A stretch of DNA of 64,000 nt from Pseudochelatococcus sp047501465 (GTDB lineage: Bacteria > Pseudomonadota > Alphaproteobacteria > Rhizobiales > Beijerinckiaceae): positions 248,001 through 312,000 of the forward strand of contig NZ_JAZDRL010000001.1 in assembly GCF_047501465.1 (NCBI RefSeq), written 5' to 3'. Shown piece after piece: positions 41,620 to 51,100 of the stretch. A program made the translations under genes and the position numbers. How positions within the stretch are numbered: the first letter of the stretch is position 1; each line of letters begins with the position of its first letter. A model generated the notes under the pieces. That model made no database searches and had not been told where the DNA came from. It saw nothing but the letters and a program-made list of their open reading frames with translations.

Positions 41620-41939
41620 CCCCGCCTCTTCGCCATAATTCCTATATATCGCTTGACCTTGATCTCCGCCTCCCGCTTGCGAGCTTGAGCAATGTCGTAG
41701 CTGTTCTGCATGCGCATCAGCGTCTCCATCGAGACTCCGAAGGCTTTTTCAATCCGGATCGCCATTTCCGGTGATAGGTGCGCGCGCTCATTCAGCAGAG
41801 CCGACAGCGCCGGGCGCGTGACGCCAAGCGCATCTGCCGCTTCGGTTACAGACAAGCCAAGCGGTTGCAGTACCTCATGCTTTACGAAGCCGCCAGGATG
41901 GACGGGCTTCTTCAGCCGAAGGTCATCCTCATCGATCAT
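41616..41939 (-). CDS. HigA-like XRE regulator of the R-M operon
   Basis: A 107-aa HigA-family protein: VHPGGFVKHEVLQPLGLSVTEAADALGVTRPALSALLNERAHLSPEMAIRIEKAFG. It overlaps the mod start by ATGA and is first in the operon. No HigB toxin frame lies beside it. A palindrome over the -35 of the upstream promoter suggests autoregulation, so it may play the part of a controller (C) protein in timing methylase and nuclease. The C-terminal 25 residues are basic. Confidence 0.8.
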   Translation of the reverse strand: MIDEDDLRLKKPVHPGGFVKHEVLQPLGLSVTEAADALGVTRPALSALLNERAHLSPEMAIRIEKAFGVSMETLMRMQNSYDIAQARKREAEIKVKRYIGIMAKRRG

Positions 41940-41976
41940 CGCGCGCTATCCGGTGAATGTTCATCGAGTCGGATGC

Positions 41977-42017
41977 AGCATATCCGATGTACCGTTGCCT
42001 GTAAAGCAACGCTTTAC
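41977..42017 (-). promoter_or_regulatory. Promoter and operator of the R-M operon
   Basis: On the minus strand TTTACA (complement of 42000-42005), a 17-base spacer and TATGCT (complement of 41977-41982) form a good promoter 38 bases before the HigA-like start. The palindrome GTAAAGC-AAC-GCTTTAC at 42001-42017 covers the -35. The remaining gap 42018-42321 shows no gene or clear motif. Confidence 0.6.
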
Positions 42018-42321
42018 GGCTTCTAAGTGATGGCGCAGCCCGGTAGACTTGAGACACACTTTAAGAGAGCTATAGCGTAGGTTTAGTTCTCTGTTTCGCC
42101 AGCTTCTGTCCCTCATACACCGCCGATTACCGCATTTCACCGGGTGGGATAACAAACTGCCGATTCCACGCTACAGCCCGATTATCTTGAGAGCCGCGAC
42201 GGTAGTGACCGATCCAGTACCGGTCATTCAACCTTTCTAACTTCGATATCTGTCTCAATAGAAAGCCGACGCCGGAGCACCATGTCGGTCCAATTCCATA
42301 TCGGAATGATGGTGTTCGCTA

Positions 42322-42831
42322 TTAGGATTTTAGGGGCAGGGCTGCGAGAATGAGATCTACTTGAAGATAGATATCCTGAAATGAATGCGCTGGTTTATGG
42401 TTCCAATAGCGGCCATGTGCGATCCAATGCCTGAATTTGAACATGCCCCTCAGCTTCCCGAGGTGTTCCTTTTCAGGGTAACTGAGATGCTTGGACCATG
42501 TGTTTAGGATATCATTTTCAAACCTTGCCCTTTTTTTCCGTGCTTTGTAAATCCTTCGGAAATCGATCGACACGTTATCGGATAATTTTGATCGCCCTCG
42601 TTCCATATAGTCCGTTCGGAATGCGGCTTCAGCGCGAGCCAAGACCACCAGCGCAGATCGGACATCCGCCTCGTAGAGGCGTCCAATCAGTTCTTGATTG
42701 ACCTCGGCGGGCGTGTAAGCTGGGAACCGACTGGAATAGCTTGGATTATTCTGTGAGAAAAAAAGGCGCAGTGAAGCTTCTGCATCAACATGGTGTTCTG
42801 CGATTTTTTTCAAAGTCGAGAGATTAGGCAT
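42322..42831 (-). CDS. Putative HEPN-domain protein
   Basis: A 169-aa helical protein with FKFRHWIAHGRYW near the C-terminus: Arg134 and His139 form the Rx4H motif of HEPN RNases. An upstream helix LVVLARAEAAFRTDYMERGR (residues 61-80) carries the acidic residue often seen in RiboL-PSP/MAE-type HEPN families. HEPN proteins are frequent RNA-cleaving toxins in defence systems. It overlaps the preceding gene by 8 bases, pointing to a two-component unit next to a type III R-M operon. The family is inferred from motif and fold only. Confidence 0.6.
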   Translation of the reverse strand: MPNLSTLKKIAEHHVDAEASLRLFFSQNNPSYSSRFPAYTPAEVNQELIGRLYEADVRSALVVLARAEAAFRTDYMERGRSKLSDNVSIDFRRIYKARKKRARFENDILNTWSKHLSYPEKEHLGKLRGMFKFRHWIAHGRYWNHKPAHSFQDIYLQVDLILAALPLKS

Positions 42832-43375
42832 CTACAATCGCCAACACCATATCGAAAAACACGTCTTGATTAAGGGTAATAAAGCGTATGTCGGGGGCTG
42901 GCGTAATCAACTTCCAAGCCCACTCGATGTTGACTTCCGGCATAGGTGCGATTTCGCTAGGCTGTTCTCCAGCTATGTGGGTTGTCACCTTGATGAGTTG
43001 CCGCGGATGTTCAAGTGCCTTGTTGACCAATGCGATACGCGCGCTGCCACGCGGTCCTTGAACGTCAACTCGGCCTTTTGCACCTATGAGCATTGTTCCG
43101 ACAGGTTTAAAAACGACCGTCGAAGCGCCGATCTTCAAAAGCATTTCCTGAACCGTATACGGCCCGCTGAACTCCTCATTAAGCTCAACATCACGATAAT
43201 CGATCTTTGCCGTCCCCTGAGAAATATAACTCTTCATGTATTCTGCTACGGATTCGAAGAGCAACTGGAGATAATGCCTCCACTCTACGAGTTCCTGCGC
43301 TGGGTCAAAGGCTTTCGCAGCCTTTTCCTCGGCCTGCTGCCGCGTCACGAATCTATCGAAATCTGCTCGGCTCAT
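42824..43375 (-). CDS. Unknown partner of HEPN protein
   Basis: A 183-aa protein with no family I can name. Residues 1-70 are helical and charged (DRFVTRQQAEEKAAKAFDPAQELVEWRHYLQLLF), the middle is beta-rich (GASTVVFKPVGTMLIGAKGRVDVQGPRGSARI), and the end is acidic. It lies first in a two-gene unit, with its stop overlapping the HEPN-type gene by 8 bases. If the pair is a toxin-antitoxin system this would be the antitoxin or sensor; nothing in the sequence proves that. Confidence 0.55.
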   Translation of the reverse strand: MSRADFDRFVTRQQAEEKAAKAFDPAQELVEWRHYLQLLFESVAEYMKSYISQGTAKIDYRDVELNEEFSGPYTVQEMLLKIGASTVVFKPVGTMLIGAKGRVDVQGPRGSARIALVNKALEHPRQLIKVTTHIAGEQPSEIAPMPEVNIEWAWKLITPAPDIRFITLNQDVFFDMVLAIVDA

Positions 43376-43445
43376 GTATTTTCCATTCGGGGCATGAAAT
43401 TATCTAAATCCCTGCCAAGGTAGGAGTTTGATATCCGGACCTCAA

Positions 43446-43468
43446 CACCTTTTTCTTTTAAAAAGGTG
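43446..43468. repeat. Hairpin in the 500-base gap before tRNA-Thr
   Basis: CACCTTTTT (43446-43454) and AAAAAGGTG (43460-43468) form a 9-bp stem. The gap 43376-43876 otherwise holds no supported gene. Near its right end a TGCACGGAT sequence is repeated (about 43758 and 43769) close to the tRNA, which might be recombinase arm sites or decayed mobile-element sequence. Confidence 0.4.
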
Positions 43469-43876
43469 GGCGCCCCGACGTTTCGGAAGGCATCATACTC
43501 TACATGATCATGCTAGTTCCATACGCGGCCAGTTTCCTCACCCTATACGGTCATCCACGTTCCGGTTAGTGCTTCACGAAAGCGGACATCCGTTCATGGC
43601 GTTGGGTCGATCTCTAAAATACCGAAAAATCAGAGTGTAAAGTGGCACGGCAAGCACATTAGGTCGGATGTCGCTCCAGCAGCCCGAATGCTTGAAGCGA
43701 GGATCTGCGCGCTAACCCTCGAACCTCCCTAGGTTTCACTGTACCTCGAACTATTGTGCACGGATTTTGCACGGATCTACGTGCATGTTCGTGCAGTGTT
43801 CCGCTTCTTCATGCAGATTCAGGCAGGTTATAAAATGAAATGTTTATTTGTAAGTGATTGTTTTCGTTGATTTTAC

Positions 43877-43951
<75 letters not shown>

Positions 43952-44168
43952 GCCTATACGTTGGCTCGATAAAAATCAGGAGCCTTAAACCGGGCGGACA
44001 CTGCCATGTTAATGGCTATCCGACAAGGTCCGAAAAGTGATGTCCACAGGTGAAGCAGTGGATGTCCCTCACTGAGCGCCACCCTTAAGCAGATGCGTCG
44101 CGCCCGTCAACCCCTACGCGACATGATGTCTTCGCCTAAGGGCGTTTTTCCCAGTTTATTTAGAGAAT

Positions 44169-45395
44169 CTATGCCGCTGCTCGTGAGGCATGCAACGGTA
44201 AGTCTAGCTTGTGCCAGACGGCGACAAGGGCGTCCGCTAGCTGGTCGATCAATGCGTCGCTGTGGAAAGGTGTGGGTGTGATCCGCAACCGTTCTGTGCC
44301 GCGAGGTACTGTGGGGTAATTGATCGGTTGTACATAAATGCCATGCTCGTCGAGCAAGAGATCGCTCGCCATCTTTGTGCGCTCAGGATCGCCAACCATC
44401 ACAGGTACGATGTGCGTTGGATTGTCTTGTACCGGCAGGCCAGCTCTGATCAGCACCTCTTTCGTGCGGGCGACCTGTCGGCGGTGCGCCACGCGCTCGG
44501 TGTTGCTTGATGACAGGTGCTCTACAGCTGCTAATGCAGCTGCTGCAACGGCAGGGGGGAGGGCCGTTGTAAAGATAAAGCCATGAGCATGTGAGCGTAT
44601 TGCATCTACGATCGACGACTTGGCAGCAATATAGCCGCCAATGCAGCCAAAGCCTTTGGCAAGCGTTGCCTCAATCATATCAAGGCGATTTTGCGCGCCG
44701 ACCTCTTCTGCATAGCCAGCGCCCGTTTTGCCATACAGGCCAACTGCGTGCACTTCGTCGATGTAGGTGAGGGCGTTGTAACGCTCTGCCAGATCACAGA
44801 TCGCATGAATCGGCGCAACATCGCCGTCCATTGAATAAACGCTTTCAAACACAATCATTTTGGGGCGCTCACGGCCAGCCGTTTTGAGCAGGTCTTCGAG
44901 ATGCTCAAGATCGTTGTGGCGGAACACAGCCTTTTCGGCCCCCGACCGCCGCACCCCCTGAATCATGGAGTTATGGTTCCACTCATCCGATAGCAGCAGG
45001 CAGTCAGGCAAAAGCTTGGCGATGGTAGCGATGCCGGTTTCGTTGGAGACATAACCCGAGGTAAATACCAGGGAGGATTCTTTGCGGTGGAGGTCTGCCA
45101 ACGCTTTCTCAAGCGACACAATGGGACCGCTTGTGCCAGAAATATTGCGCGTGCCACCCGCGCCTACGCCCATCCGGCGGGCGGTGTCGACCATGGCATC
45201 CACAGTTTTAGGATGGGTACTCATGCCTAGATAATCGTTCGAGCACCAGATAACGACGTCAGATGTGCCATGCTCGGTTTGGCGAGCAGCGAATGGAAAG
45301 CGGGCCGCATCTTTTTCGAGCGTGATAAACACACGATACCGCCGTTCCTGATGCAGGGTATCAAGGGCGGCTTCGAAATATTGATCGTAATCCAT
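44169..45395 (-). CDS. hemA: 5-aminolevulinate synthase
   Basis: A 408-aa PLP enzyme that condenses glycine and succinyl-CoA to 5-aminolevulinate, the first haem step in Alphaproteobacteria (C4 pathway). Family features are GVGAGGTRNISGT (76-88), the Asp in YIDEVHAVGLYG, and the PLP lysine Lys247 in EATLAKGFGCIGGY. I chose the ATG at 45395 (MDYDQYFEAALDTL), which matches the usual ALAS start and length; the frame is open further upstream but that part is not conserved. It lies alone on the minus strand beside tRNA-Thr. Confidence 0.95.
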   Translation of the reverse strand: MDYDQYFEAALDTLHQERRYRVFITLEKDAARFPFAARQTEHGTSDVVIWCSNDYLGMSTHPKTVDAMVDTARRMGVGAGGTRNISGTSGPIVSLEKALADLHRKESSLVFTSGYVSNETGIATIAKLLPDCLLLSDEWNHNSMIQGVRRSGAEKAVFRHNDLEHLEDLLKTAGRERPKMIVFESVYSMDGDVAPIHAICDLAERYNALTYIDEVHAVGLYGKTGAGYAEEVGAQNRLDMIEATLAKGFGCIGGYIAAKSSIVDAIRSHAHGFIFTTALPPAVAAAALAAVEHLSSSNTERVAHRRQVARTKEVLIRAGLPVQDNPTHIVPVMVGDPERTKMASDLLLDEHGIYVQPINYPTVPRGTERLRITPTPFHSDALIDQLADALVAVWHKLDLPLHASRAAA

Positions 45396-45580
45396 CGGCT
45401 GTCCATTATGGCAACGGCGCGGCGATTGAAGTCGTCTGCAGTTGCGTGTTACGCTCCGGGCGTGTGATTTGCTTCGCTTATGATCACCGCTGAATGCGGC
45501 CATCAAATCGATAGCATCCATGATGATATAGGTTACTTCATTATCATTCCAATGAACGATATACCAAGCTTTCCCACGCA

Positions 45581-45760
45581 ATGCCATATCTGACAAGGGG
45601 TCGTCTCGTCGCAGGCGCGCAGATTATTCTGTTGCGTGCGATGGCAGGGGTGTTTATCGCTGTAATCTTGATGCGCTGGTTGGCCAATGGTGCTGACCAA
45701 ATTTCCATCCCTTACGCTTTCGGGTGTGGGGGCGTTCTCTGCTGTATGATCCTGAGATGA
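45581..45760 (+). CDS. Possible 59-aa membrane peptide
   Basis: A short frame MPYLTRGRLVAGAQIILL... with two hydrophobic stretches (AQIILLRAMAGVFIAVILM and ISIPYAFGCGGVLCCMI). Its stop overlaps the ATG of the next small gene (ATGA), which argues for translational coupling. No clear ribosome-binding site precedes it. The function is unknown; coding is likely but not certain. Confidence 0.4.
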   Translation: MPYLTRGRLVAGAQIILLRAMAGVFIAVILMRWLANGADQISIPYAFGCGGVLCCMILR

Positions 45761-45999
45761 ATGCACTAGATCGCCAATCGAGGCTCGCCGCAGCCTTGCG
45801 TGAGAATTTAAAACGCCGTAAGCGCCAAACTCGTGAACGCGTTCGTGAGGCTGATGAGGGGCGGGTAGATGCGCCGGCGTCTTCAGGAGCAAGCCTGATG
45901 GATGCAGGCCTGACCAGCACAAGTCTAACGGATGTGAGTGTTGATACGGAATCGCTTAACCTGCAGGCCAAAGATAGGCTTGATGGTGCGCAAGACTAA
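45757..45999 (+). CDS. Small conserved-type basic protein upstream of murA
   Basis: An 80-aa protein: an N-terminal amphipathic basic helix (MNALDRQSRLAAALRENLKRRKRQTRERVRE) and a Ser/Thr/Asp-rich tail. Similar short LAAxLRxNLxRRKxQ proteins are found near murA in some alphaproteobacteria; I recall this from the family and did not test it. The start overlaps the stop of the preceding small frame. murA begins 40 bases downstream. Function unknown. Confidence 0.55.
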   Translation: MNALDRQSRLAAALRENLKRRKRQTRERVREADEGRVDAPASSGASLMDAGLTSTSLTDVSVDTESLNLQAKDRLDGAQD

Positions 46000-46039
46000 T
46001 TCAAATTGTAAATTATTGAGATTAAAGGGAACTGACTGA

Positions 46040-47332
46040 ATGGATCGGATACGGATTGTCGGCGGCGCGCAGTTGAACGGGGTTATCCCGATTTCGGGCG
46101 CAAAAAATGCGGCCCTGCCGTTGATGATCGCCAGCATGCTCACCGATGAAACGTTGCAGCTTCATAATGTGCCAAGGCTTGCCGATGTGGCGCAGCTGCT
46201 GCGTATTCTCAGCAACCACGGCCTTGATCATGGTGTTGCGGGTAAACGTCCCGGTCAGAGTGCGGTGACGGGGCAGAGTATTCGGCTGCGCGCTCGCGAT
46301 ATTATCGATACCACCGCGCCTTATGATCTTGTGTCGAAGATGCGCGCAGGCTTTTGGGTCATTGCACCGCTGTTGGCACGTATGGGTGAAGCTCGCGTGT
46401 CATTGCCTGGCGGTTGTGCTATCGGTACGCGGCCTGTCGATCTTTTGCTGATGGCGCTCGAACGTCTGGGGGCCGAGATCGAGATTGACGGCGGCTACGC
46501 TCATGCGCGCGCGCCTAAAGGGCTTAAGGGCAATGATATTGTTTTCCCAAAGGTAACTGTTGGCGGCACGCATACAGCGCTGATGGCTGCTGTTTTGGCT
46601 GATGGCACGACTGTTATTGAGAATGCAGCCCGTGAACCAGAGGTCGTTGATCTGGCAAACTGCCTTATTGCCATGGGGGCGCGGATCACCGGGGCAGGTA
46701 CATCGCAGATTGTGATTGATGGCGTGTCACGGCTGAATGGCGCTGAATATAGCGTGCTGCCTGATCGTATCGAAACCGGCACCTATGCCATGGCTGTTGC
46801 AATGACCGGCGGTGATGTGTTGCTGGAGGGCGCGCGGCCGGATCTGCTGCAGGATGCGCTTGATACGCTTCAGCGGGCGGGCGTAGAAATTACCCCAACC
46901 AATGAAGGCATTCGCATAAAGCGTAATGGCCATGGTATTGAGGCTGTCGATGTCACGACGGAGCCGTTCCCCGGCTTCCCCACTGACTTGCAGGCGCAGT
47001 TTATGGCGTTGATGACCAAGGCACGCGGCACCTCGATGATCCGTGAAACGATTTTCGAAAACCGTTTTATGCACGTGCAGGAACTGGCCCGCCTTGGGGC
47101 GCATATTCGTCTTGATGGTGATCTCGCTTATGTTGAAGGCGTGCCACGTTTGACAGGTGCGCCTGTGATGGCGACTGATTTGCGGGCTTCTGTATCATTG
47201 GTCATTGCGGCACTGGCGGCGGATGGTGAGACCACAGTTAATCGCGTTTATCATCTTGACCGTGGCTTTGAAGGTCTGGAACATAAGCTTAGTCAATGCG
47301 GTGCGCAGATCGGGCGCATTAGCGGGCACTGA
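46040..47332 (+). CDS. murA: UDP-N-acetylglucosamine 1-carboxyvinyltransferase
   Basis: A 430-aa MurA, the first committed enzyme of peptidoglycan synthesis, transferring enolpyruvate from PEP to UDP-GlcNAc. Lys22-Asn23 (GAKNAALP) and the catalytic, fosfomycin-targeted Cys126 (LPGGCAIGTRPVD) are present. The C-terminal FPTDLQAQFMALM and ASVSLVIAALAADGETTVNRVYHLDRGFE motifs are typical. Cytoplasmic. The length is standard. A 10-bp inverted repeat follows the stop at 47339-47379 but has no T-run. Confidence 0.97.
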   Translation: MDRIRIVGGAQLNGVIPISGAKNAALPLMIASMLTDETLQLHNVPRLADVAQLLRILSNHGLDHGVAGKRPGQSAVTGQSIRLRARDIIDTTAPYDLVSKMRAGFWVIAPLLARMGEARVSLPGGCAIGTRPVDLLLMALERLGAEIEIDGGYAHARAPKGLKGNDIVFPKVTVGGTHTALMAAVLADGTTVIENAAREPEVVDLANCLIAMGARITGAGTSQIVIDGVSRLNGAEYSVLPDRIETGTYAMAVAMTGGDVLLEGARPDLLQDALDTLQRAGVEITPTNEGIRIKRNGHGIEAVDVTTEPFPGFPTDLQAQFMALMTKARGTSMIRETIFENRFMHVQELARLGAHIRLDGDLAYVEGVPRLTGAPVMATDLRASVSLVIAALAADGETTVNRVYHLDRGFEGLEHKLSQCGAQIGRISGH

Positions 47333-47479
47333 TTACATCGCCCCGATCTACGTCCATTGATAAGTTCGTGATCGGGGCGTGCAGGCACTTGCGTTATGAC
47401 GCGAGCTGGCGCACGTTCCCGGCTGAACGCTTTCACAAGCCTCTAAATCAAATGCATTTTTGCGGTGGAGACAGAATAA

Positions 47480-48130
47480 ATGACTACGCGCCGTCATGTA
47501 ATTAAGGCAATCGCTGCCGGTACTGCCGCTGGTGTTTTCGCATTAGGTGCGCGCCCTGCAATGGCGCAGGATGTCTCCGTCGTAACCCTTGCGGTGCCAG
47601 GCCCATTGGGCGATGTCGTTCTAGGGGCTGAGGACGCCAAGGTTACGGTGATCGAATACGCTTCGCTCACGTGCGGCCATTGTGCTGATTTTCATAATGA
47701 TGTTTTTCCTGAGTTTAAGAAAAAGTACATCGATACTGGCAAGGTGCGCTTCATTCTGCGTGAGTTTCCGCTTGACGATCTGGCGCTGCTTGGTTTCATG
47801 CTGGCGCGCTCTCAGGGCAATGAAAAGTATTATGCTGTCACGGATTTGCTGTTCTCACAGCAGGGCAAGACATGGGCGCGCATTGGCGATGACAAGCCGC
47901 TCGATGCACTGCGTGAGACTGTACGCCAAGCCGGTATCACACAAGAGAATTTCGATGCTACCCTTAAGGATCGCAAGCTGTACGACGGCGTTGTTGCCGT
48001 GCGCGAACGTGGTTTGAAGGAACTTGGCATTGATGCAACGCCGATGTTCTTCATCAACGGTAAGCGCTTCCCAGGTGCGTTGTCTCTCAGCGATCTGGAA
48101 AAGGCTATCGATCCGTTACTTGCCGGCTGA
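47480..48130 (+). CDS. DsbA-family periplasmic thiol-disulfide protein with Tat-like signal
   Basis: A 216-aa DsbA-like protein. The N-terminus MTTRRHVIKAIAAGTAAG with cleavage after ARPAMA (about residue 29) is a Tat-type signal peptide. The active site is Cys65-Gly-His-Cys68 (SLTCGHCADFH) and the cis-proline loop is DATPMFFING. In many Alphaproteobacteria such a gene stands directly upstream of smc, as here (30 bases apart). It probably oxidises or isomerises disulfides in the periplasm; specific partners are not known. Confidence 0.9.
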   Translation: MTTRRHVIKAIAAGTAAGVFALGARPAMAQDVSVVTLAVPGPLGDVVLGAEDAKVTVIEYASLTCGHCADFHNDVFPEFKKKYIDTGKVRFILREFPLDDLALLGFMLARSQGNEKYYAVTDLLFSQQGKTWARIGDDKPLDALRETVRQAGITQENFDATLKDRKLYDGVVAVRERGLKELGIDATPMFFINGKRFPGALSLSDLEKAIDPLLAG

Positions 48131-48160
48131 AAACGCAGCTGAATCGTTTGAGGGAACGCT

Positions 48161-51100
48161 TTGAGGCTTAACCGGCTCCGCATTGTCGGTTTCAAGACAT
48201 TCGTCGAACCGAGCGAGTTCCTCATCGAGCCGGGTCTCACCGGCGTGGTGGGGCCGAACGGTTGTGGCAAGTCGAATCTTGTCGAGGCGCTGCGTTGGGT
48301 TATGGGGGAGAACTCCTATAAATCCCTGCGCGCATCTGGCATGGATGATGTCATTTTCGGCGGCTCCAACACGCGCCCGGCGCGTAATAATGCCGAGGTA
48401 GTGCTCGCCATTGATAATTCGGCCCGCACAGCTCCCGCCCAGTTCAATGATCACGATCTGCTTGAAGTATCGCGCAAAATCACGCGCGATGATGGCTCTG
48501 TCTATCGCATTAATGGCCGAGAGGTGCGGGCGCGTGACGTGCAGTTGCTGTTCGCGGATGCAGCGACTGGTGCGCGCTCTCATGCGATGGTTCGTCAGGG
48601 GCAGATAGGCGAGATCATCGCAGCCAAGCCGCAGGCGCGTCGGCGAATCCTGGAAGATGCTGCCGGAATTGCCGGACTGCATAGCCGCCGTCATGAGGCA
48701 GAGCTGCGGCTGCGAGCGGCTGAAGACAATCTGCAACGCCTTGAAGATGTCATGCGGGAGATTGATGGGCAGGTGGATGGTCTGCGCCGTCAGGCTCGTC
48801 AGGCCAGCCGTTATCGGGCGTTATCGGCGGATATCCGCCGGTATGAGGCCATCAGCTTCCTGATAGCATGGAAAGGCGCGCGGGCGCAGCTTGCGACCAT
48901 TGAAGAGGCCTGCCGCACAGACGAGCTAACAGTTGCCACATGCAACGAGCGTCAGGCACAAACAGCTTATGCGCGGGGGATTGCTGCCCACACATTGGCG
49001 CAGACGCGTACAGCTGAGGAGGCGGCTGCTCAGGCACTGCAACAGCGCTTACACGAACGCACAGAGCTTGAGGCCGCAGAGCGACGCGCCCGTGAACGCG
49101 CGGCTGATACCGCCCGCCGTATCAGCGAGCTCGAACGTGATCTGCTGCGCGAGCAAGCGCAGACGCAAGATGCTCGCGCCACCACGGCGCGCCTGCAAGA
49201 TGAAGATGCGATTCTGGAGGATCGGTTATCCAGTTCTGAGATGGAGCTTGCGGAAGCTGCCGAGATCGTTGCGGAAACGGTGTTATCGCTCGAAGAAGCT
49301 GATGCACGGTTGATGCAGGCACAGGCTGAGGTCGCAGATATCACTGCGCGCCGCGCCGCCTTGTCTCGCCAAATTGTGCAGGCGGGGGAACACCTCGCGA
49401 AACTCACGGATGAACGCAATCGTGTCGCCACTGATATTGAAGCGCTGAATGAACGCGCGCCATCACAGGAAGAAGCAATTCTGTTGCGGGAAGAGCTTGA
49501 GGGGTTTGCTGCAGCAGATTTTGATGCGGAAGAGCGTGCTCTGGCGGCCCGTGCTGCCTTAAATGCTGCACGTGAGGCCGAAACAGCGCTCCGCAAACCA
49601 TTAAGCGAGGCTGAAAATCATTATCGCCGCCTGGCGGCAGAGGTTGCGGTTTTAACCAAGCTGGCTGCTCCCAAATCGCATGATGGCTTTGTAACCGTGC
49701 TGGATTCTCTGCGGGTAACAAAGGGTTATGAAACGGCTTTGGGGGCTGTTCTCGGTGATGATTTGCTCGCTGCATTGGATATCGATGCGGCGATTCATTG
49801 GGCCGAGCCAGGCCCATATTCAGATGATGCGGCATTGCCGGCTGATGTTGTTGCCTTATCGGCCATGGTAGAGGCGCCTTCTGCTTTGATGCGTCGATTA
49901 CGCATGATCGGTATAGTCACGCGTGAAGCAGGGCATCAATTGCAGGCATCGCTTGCGCCGGGGCAGCGGCTGGTGTCCCTTGCGGGGGATGTATGGCGTT
50001 GGGATGGTTTCACAAGTGCGGCAGATGCTCCCTCAGCTGCTGCTCGCCGTCTCGAAGAACGTAATCGCCTGACCGACCTTGAGCAGGAATCACTGGTTGC
50101 GCGTGTTACTGTCGAGGCCCATCAAAAGCAGCTGGATGAGGCTCATGCCCAGACGCTTTTAGCGGGAAGTGAAGAATCACAAGCATTGGATGCGCAACGT
50201 GCTGCGCGTCGAGCCCTTGAGACTGCGCGCACTCGCGTGCTTGAGGTTGAGCGTGAATATGCGTCTACGGCTGCAAAACGGGCGGCACTTGAGGAGGCGC
50301 ATACGCGCTTGATCACAGCTGAAATGCTGGCGCGAGAAAACCTGGAAGGTCTACATGCCGAACAGGTGCAGCTTCCCCAGCTTGATGACCAGCAGCTGGA
50401 GCAAGTCCGCGCCCACGCTACAACCGCTCGCGCTACGAATCGTAATGCTGAGCAGGCCCTGCAGAGCTTGCAGCGCGATATCGGTGCGCGTATCCGACGC
50501 AGGGATGCGATCGCTGCGGAGCTGCGCGCCTGGGATGAGCGCGTCGCGCGCACTGCATCCGTTTTGGCGGATGTTGAAGAGCGCCTCACACAGGCGCGTG
50601 ACACTCAGCTGGAACTCACTGAATCAGCAGAAGAAATGGCGATACGCCATGAAGGTATGGCCACCGCTGTAGCTGAGGCGCAGGCTATGGCCGCGCAAAC
50701 CGGGCAATTACGCCATGATGCCGAAAAGGCACTAACGGCTGCGGATGATGAGGCGCGTATCGCGCTTGATGCGTTGGCATCGGCCCGCGAGGCGCGCGCT
50801 CGTTCTACCGCAATGGCCGAATCGGCGCATGAGCGGCTGAATGATATCGTGCGGCAGATTGCTGATGCATTGGGCCTGGCGCCGGAAAAACTTCCAGAGC
50901 ACACGGGGCTGACGGATAATACCGCTGTTCCTGACATGGTGGAGGTTGAAGAGCGACTAACCTTGCTTCGTAATGACCGCGAGCGGCTGGGGGCAGTGAA
51001 TCTGCGGGCTGAGGAAGAACTGGCAGAAACGCAGGGCAAGCGCGATGGCATCAGCGCCGAGCATACGGAGCTTGTTGAGGCGATTCGCCGCCTCCGACAG

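Noticed and set aside
41961..42155. 64-aa frame upstream of the HigA-like regulator, tested as a HigB toxin
   Set aside because: No RelE/HigB features, and it runs through the likely promoter and operator.
43758..43800. TGCACGGAT repeats considered as a CRISPR-like array
   Set aside because: Only two close copies with no spacer regularity; no cas genes in the window.
49030..49596. 188-aa antisense frame in smc, and similar ones at 50143-51207
   Set aside because: Low-complexity Ser/Ala/Arg sequence produced by the coiled-coil codon pattern; smc is clearly the real gene.
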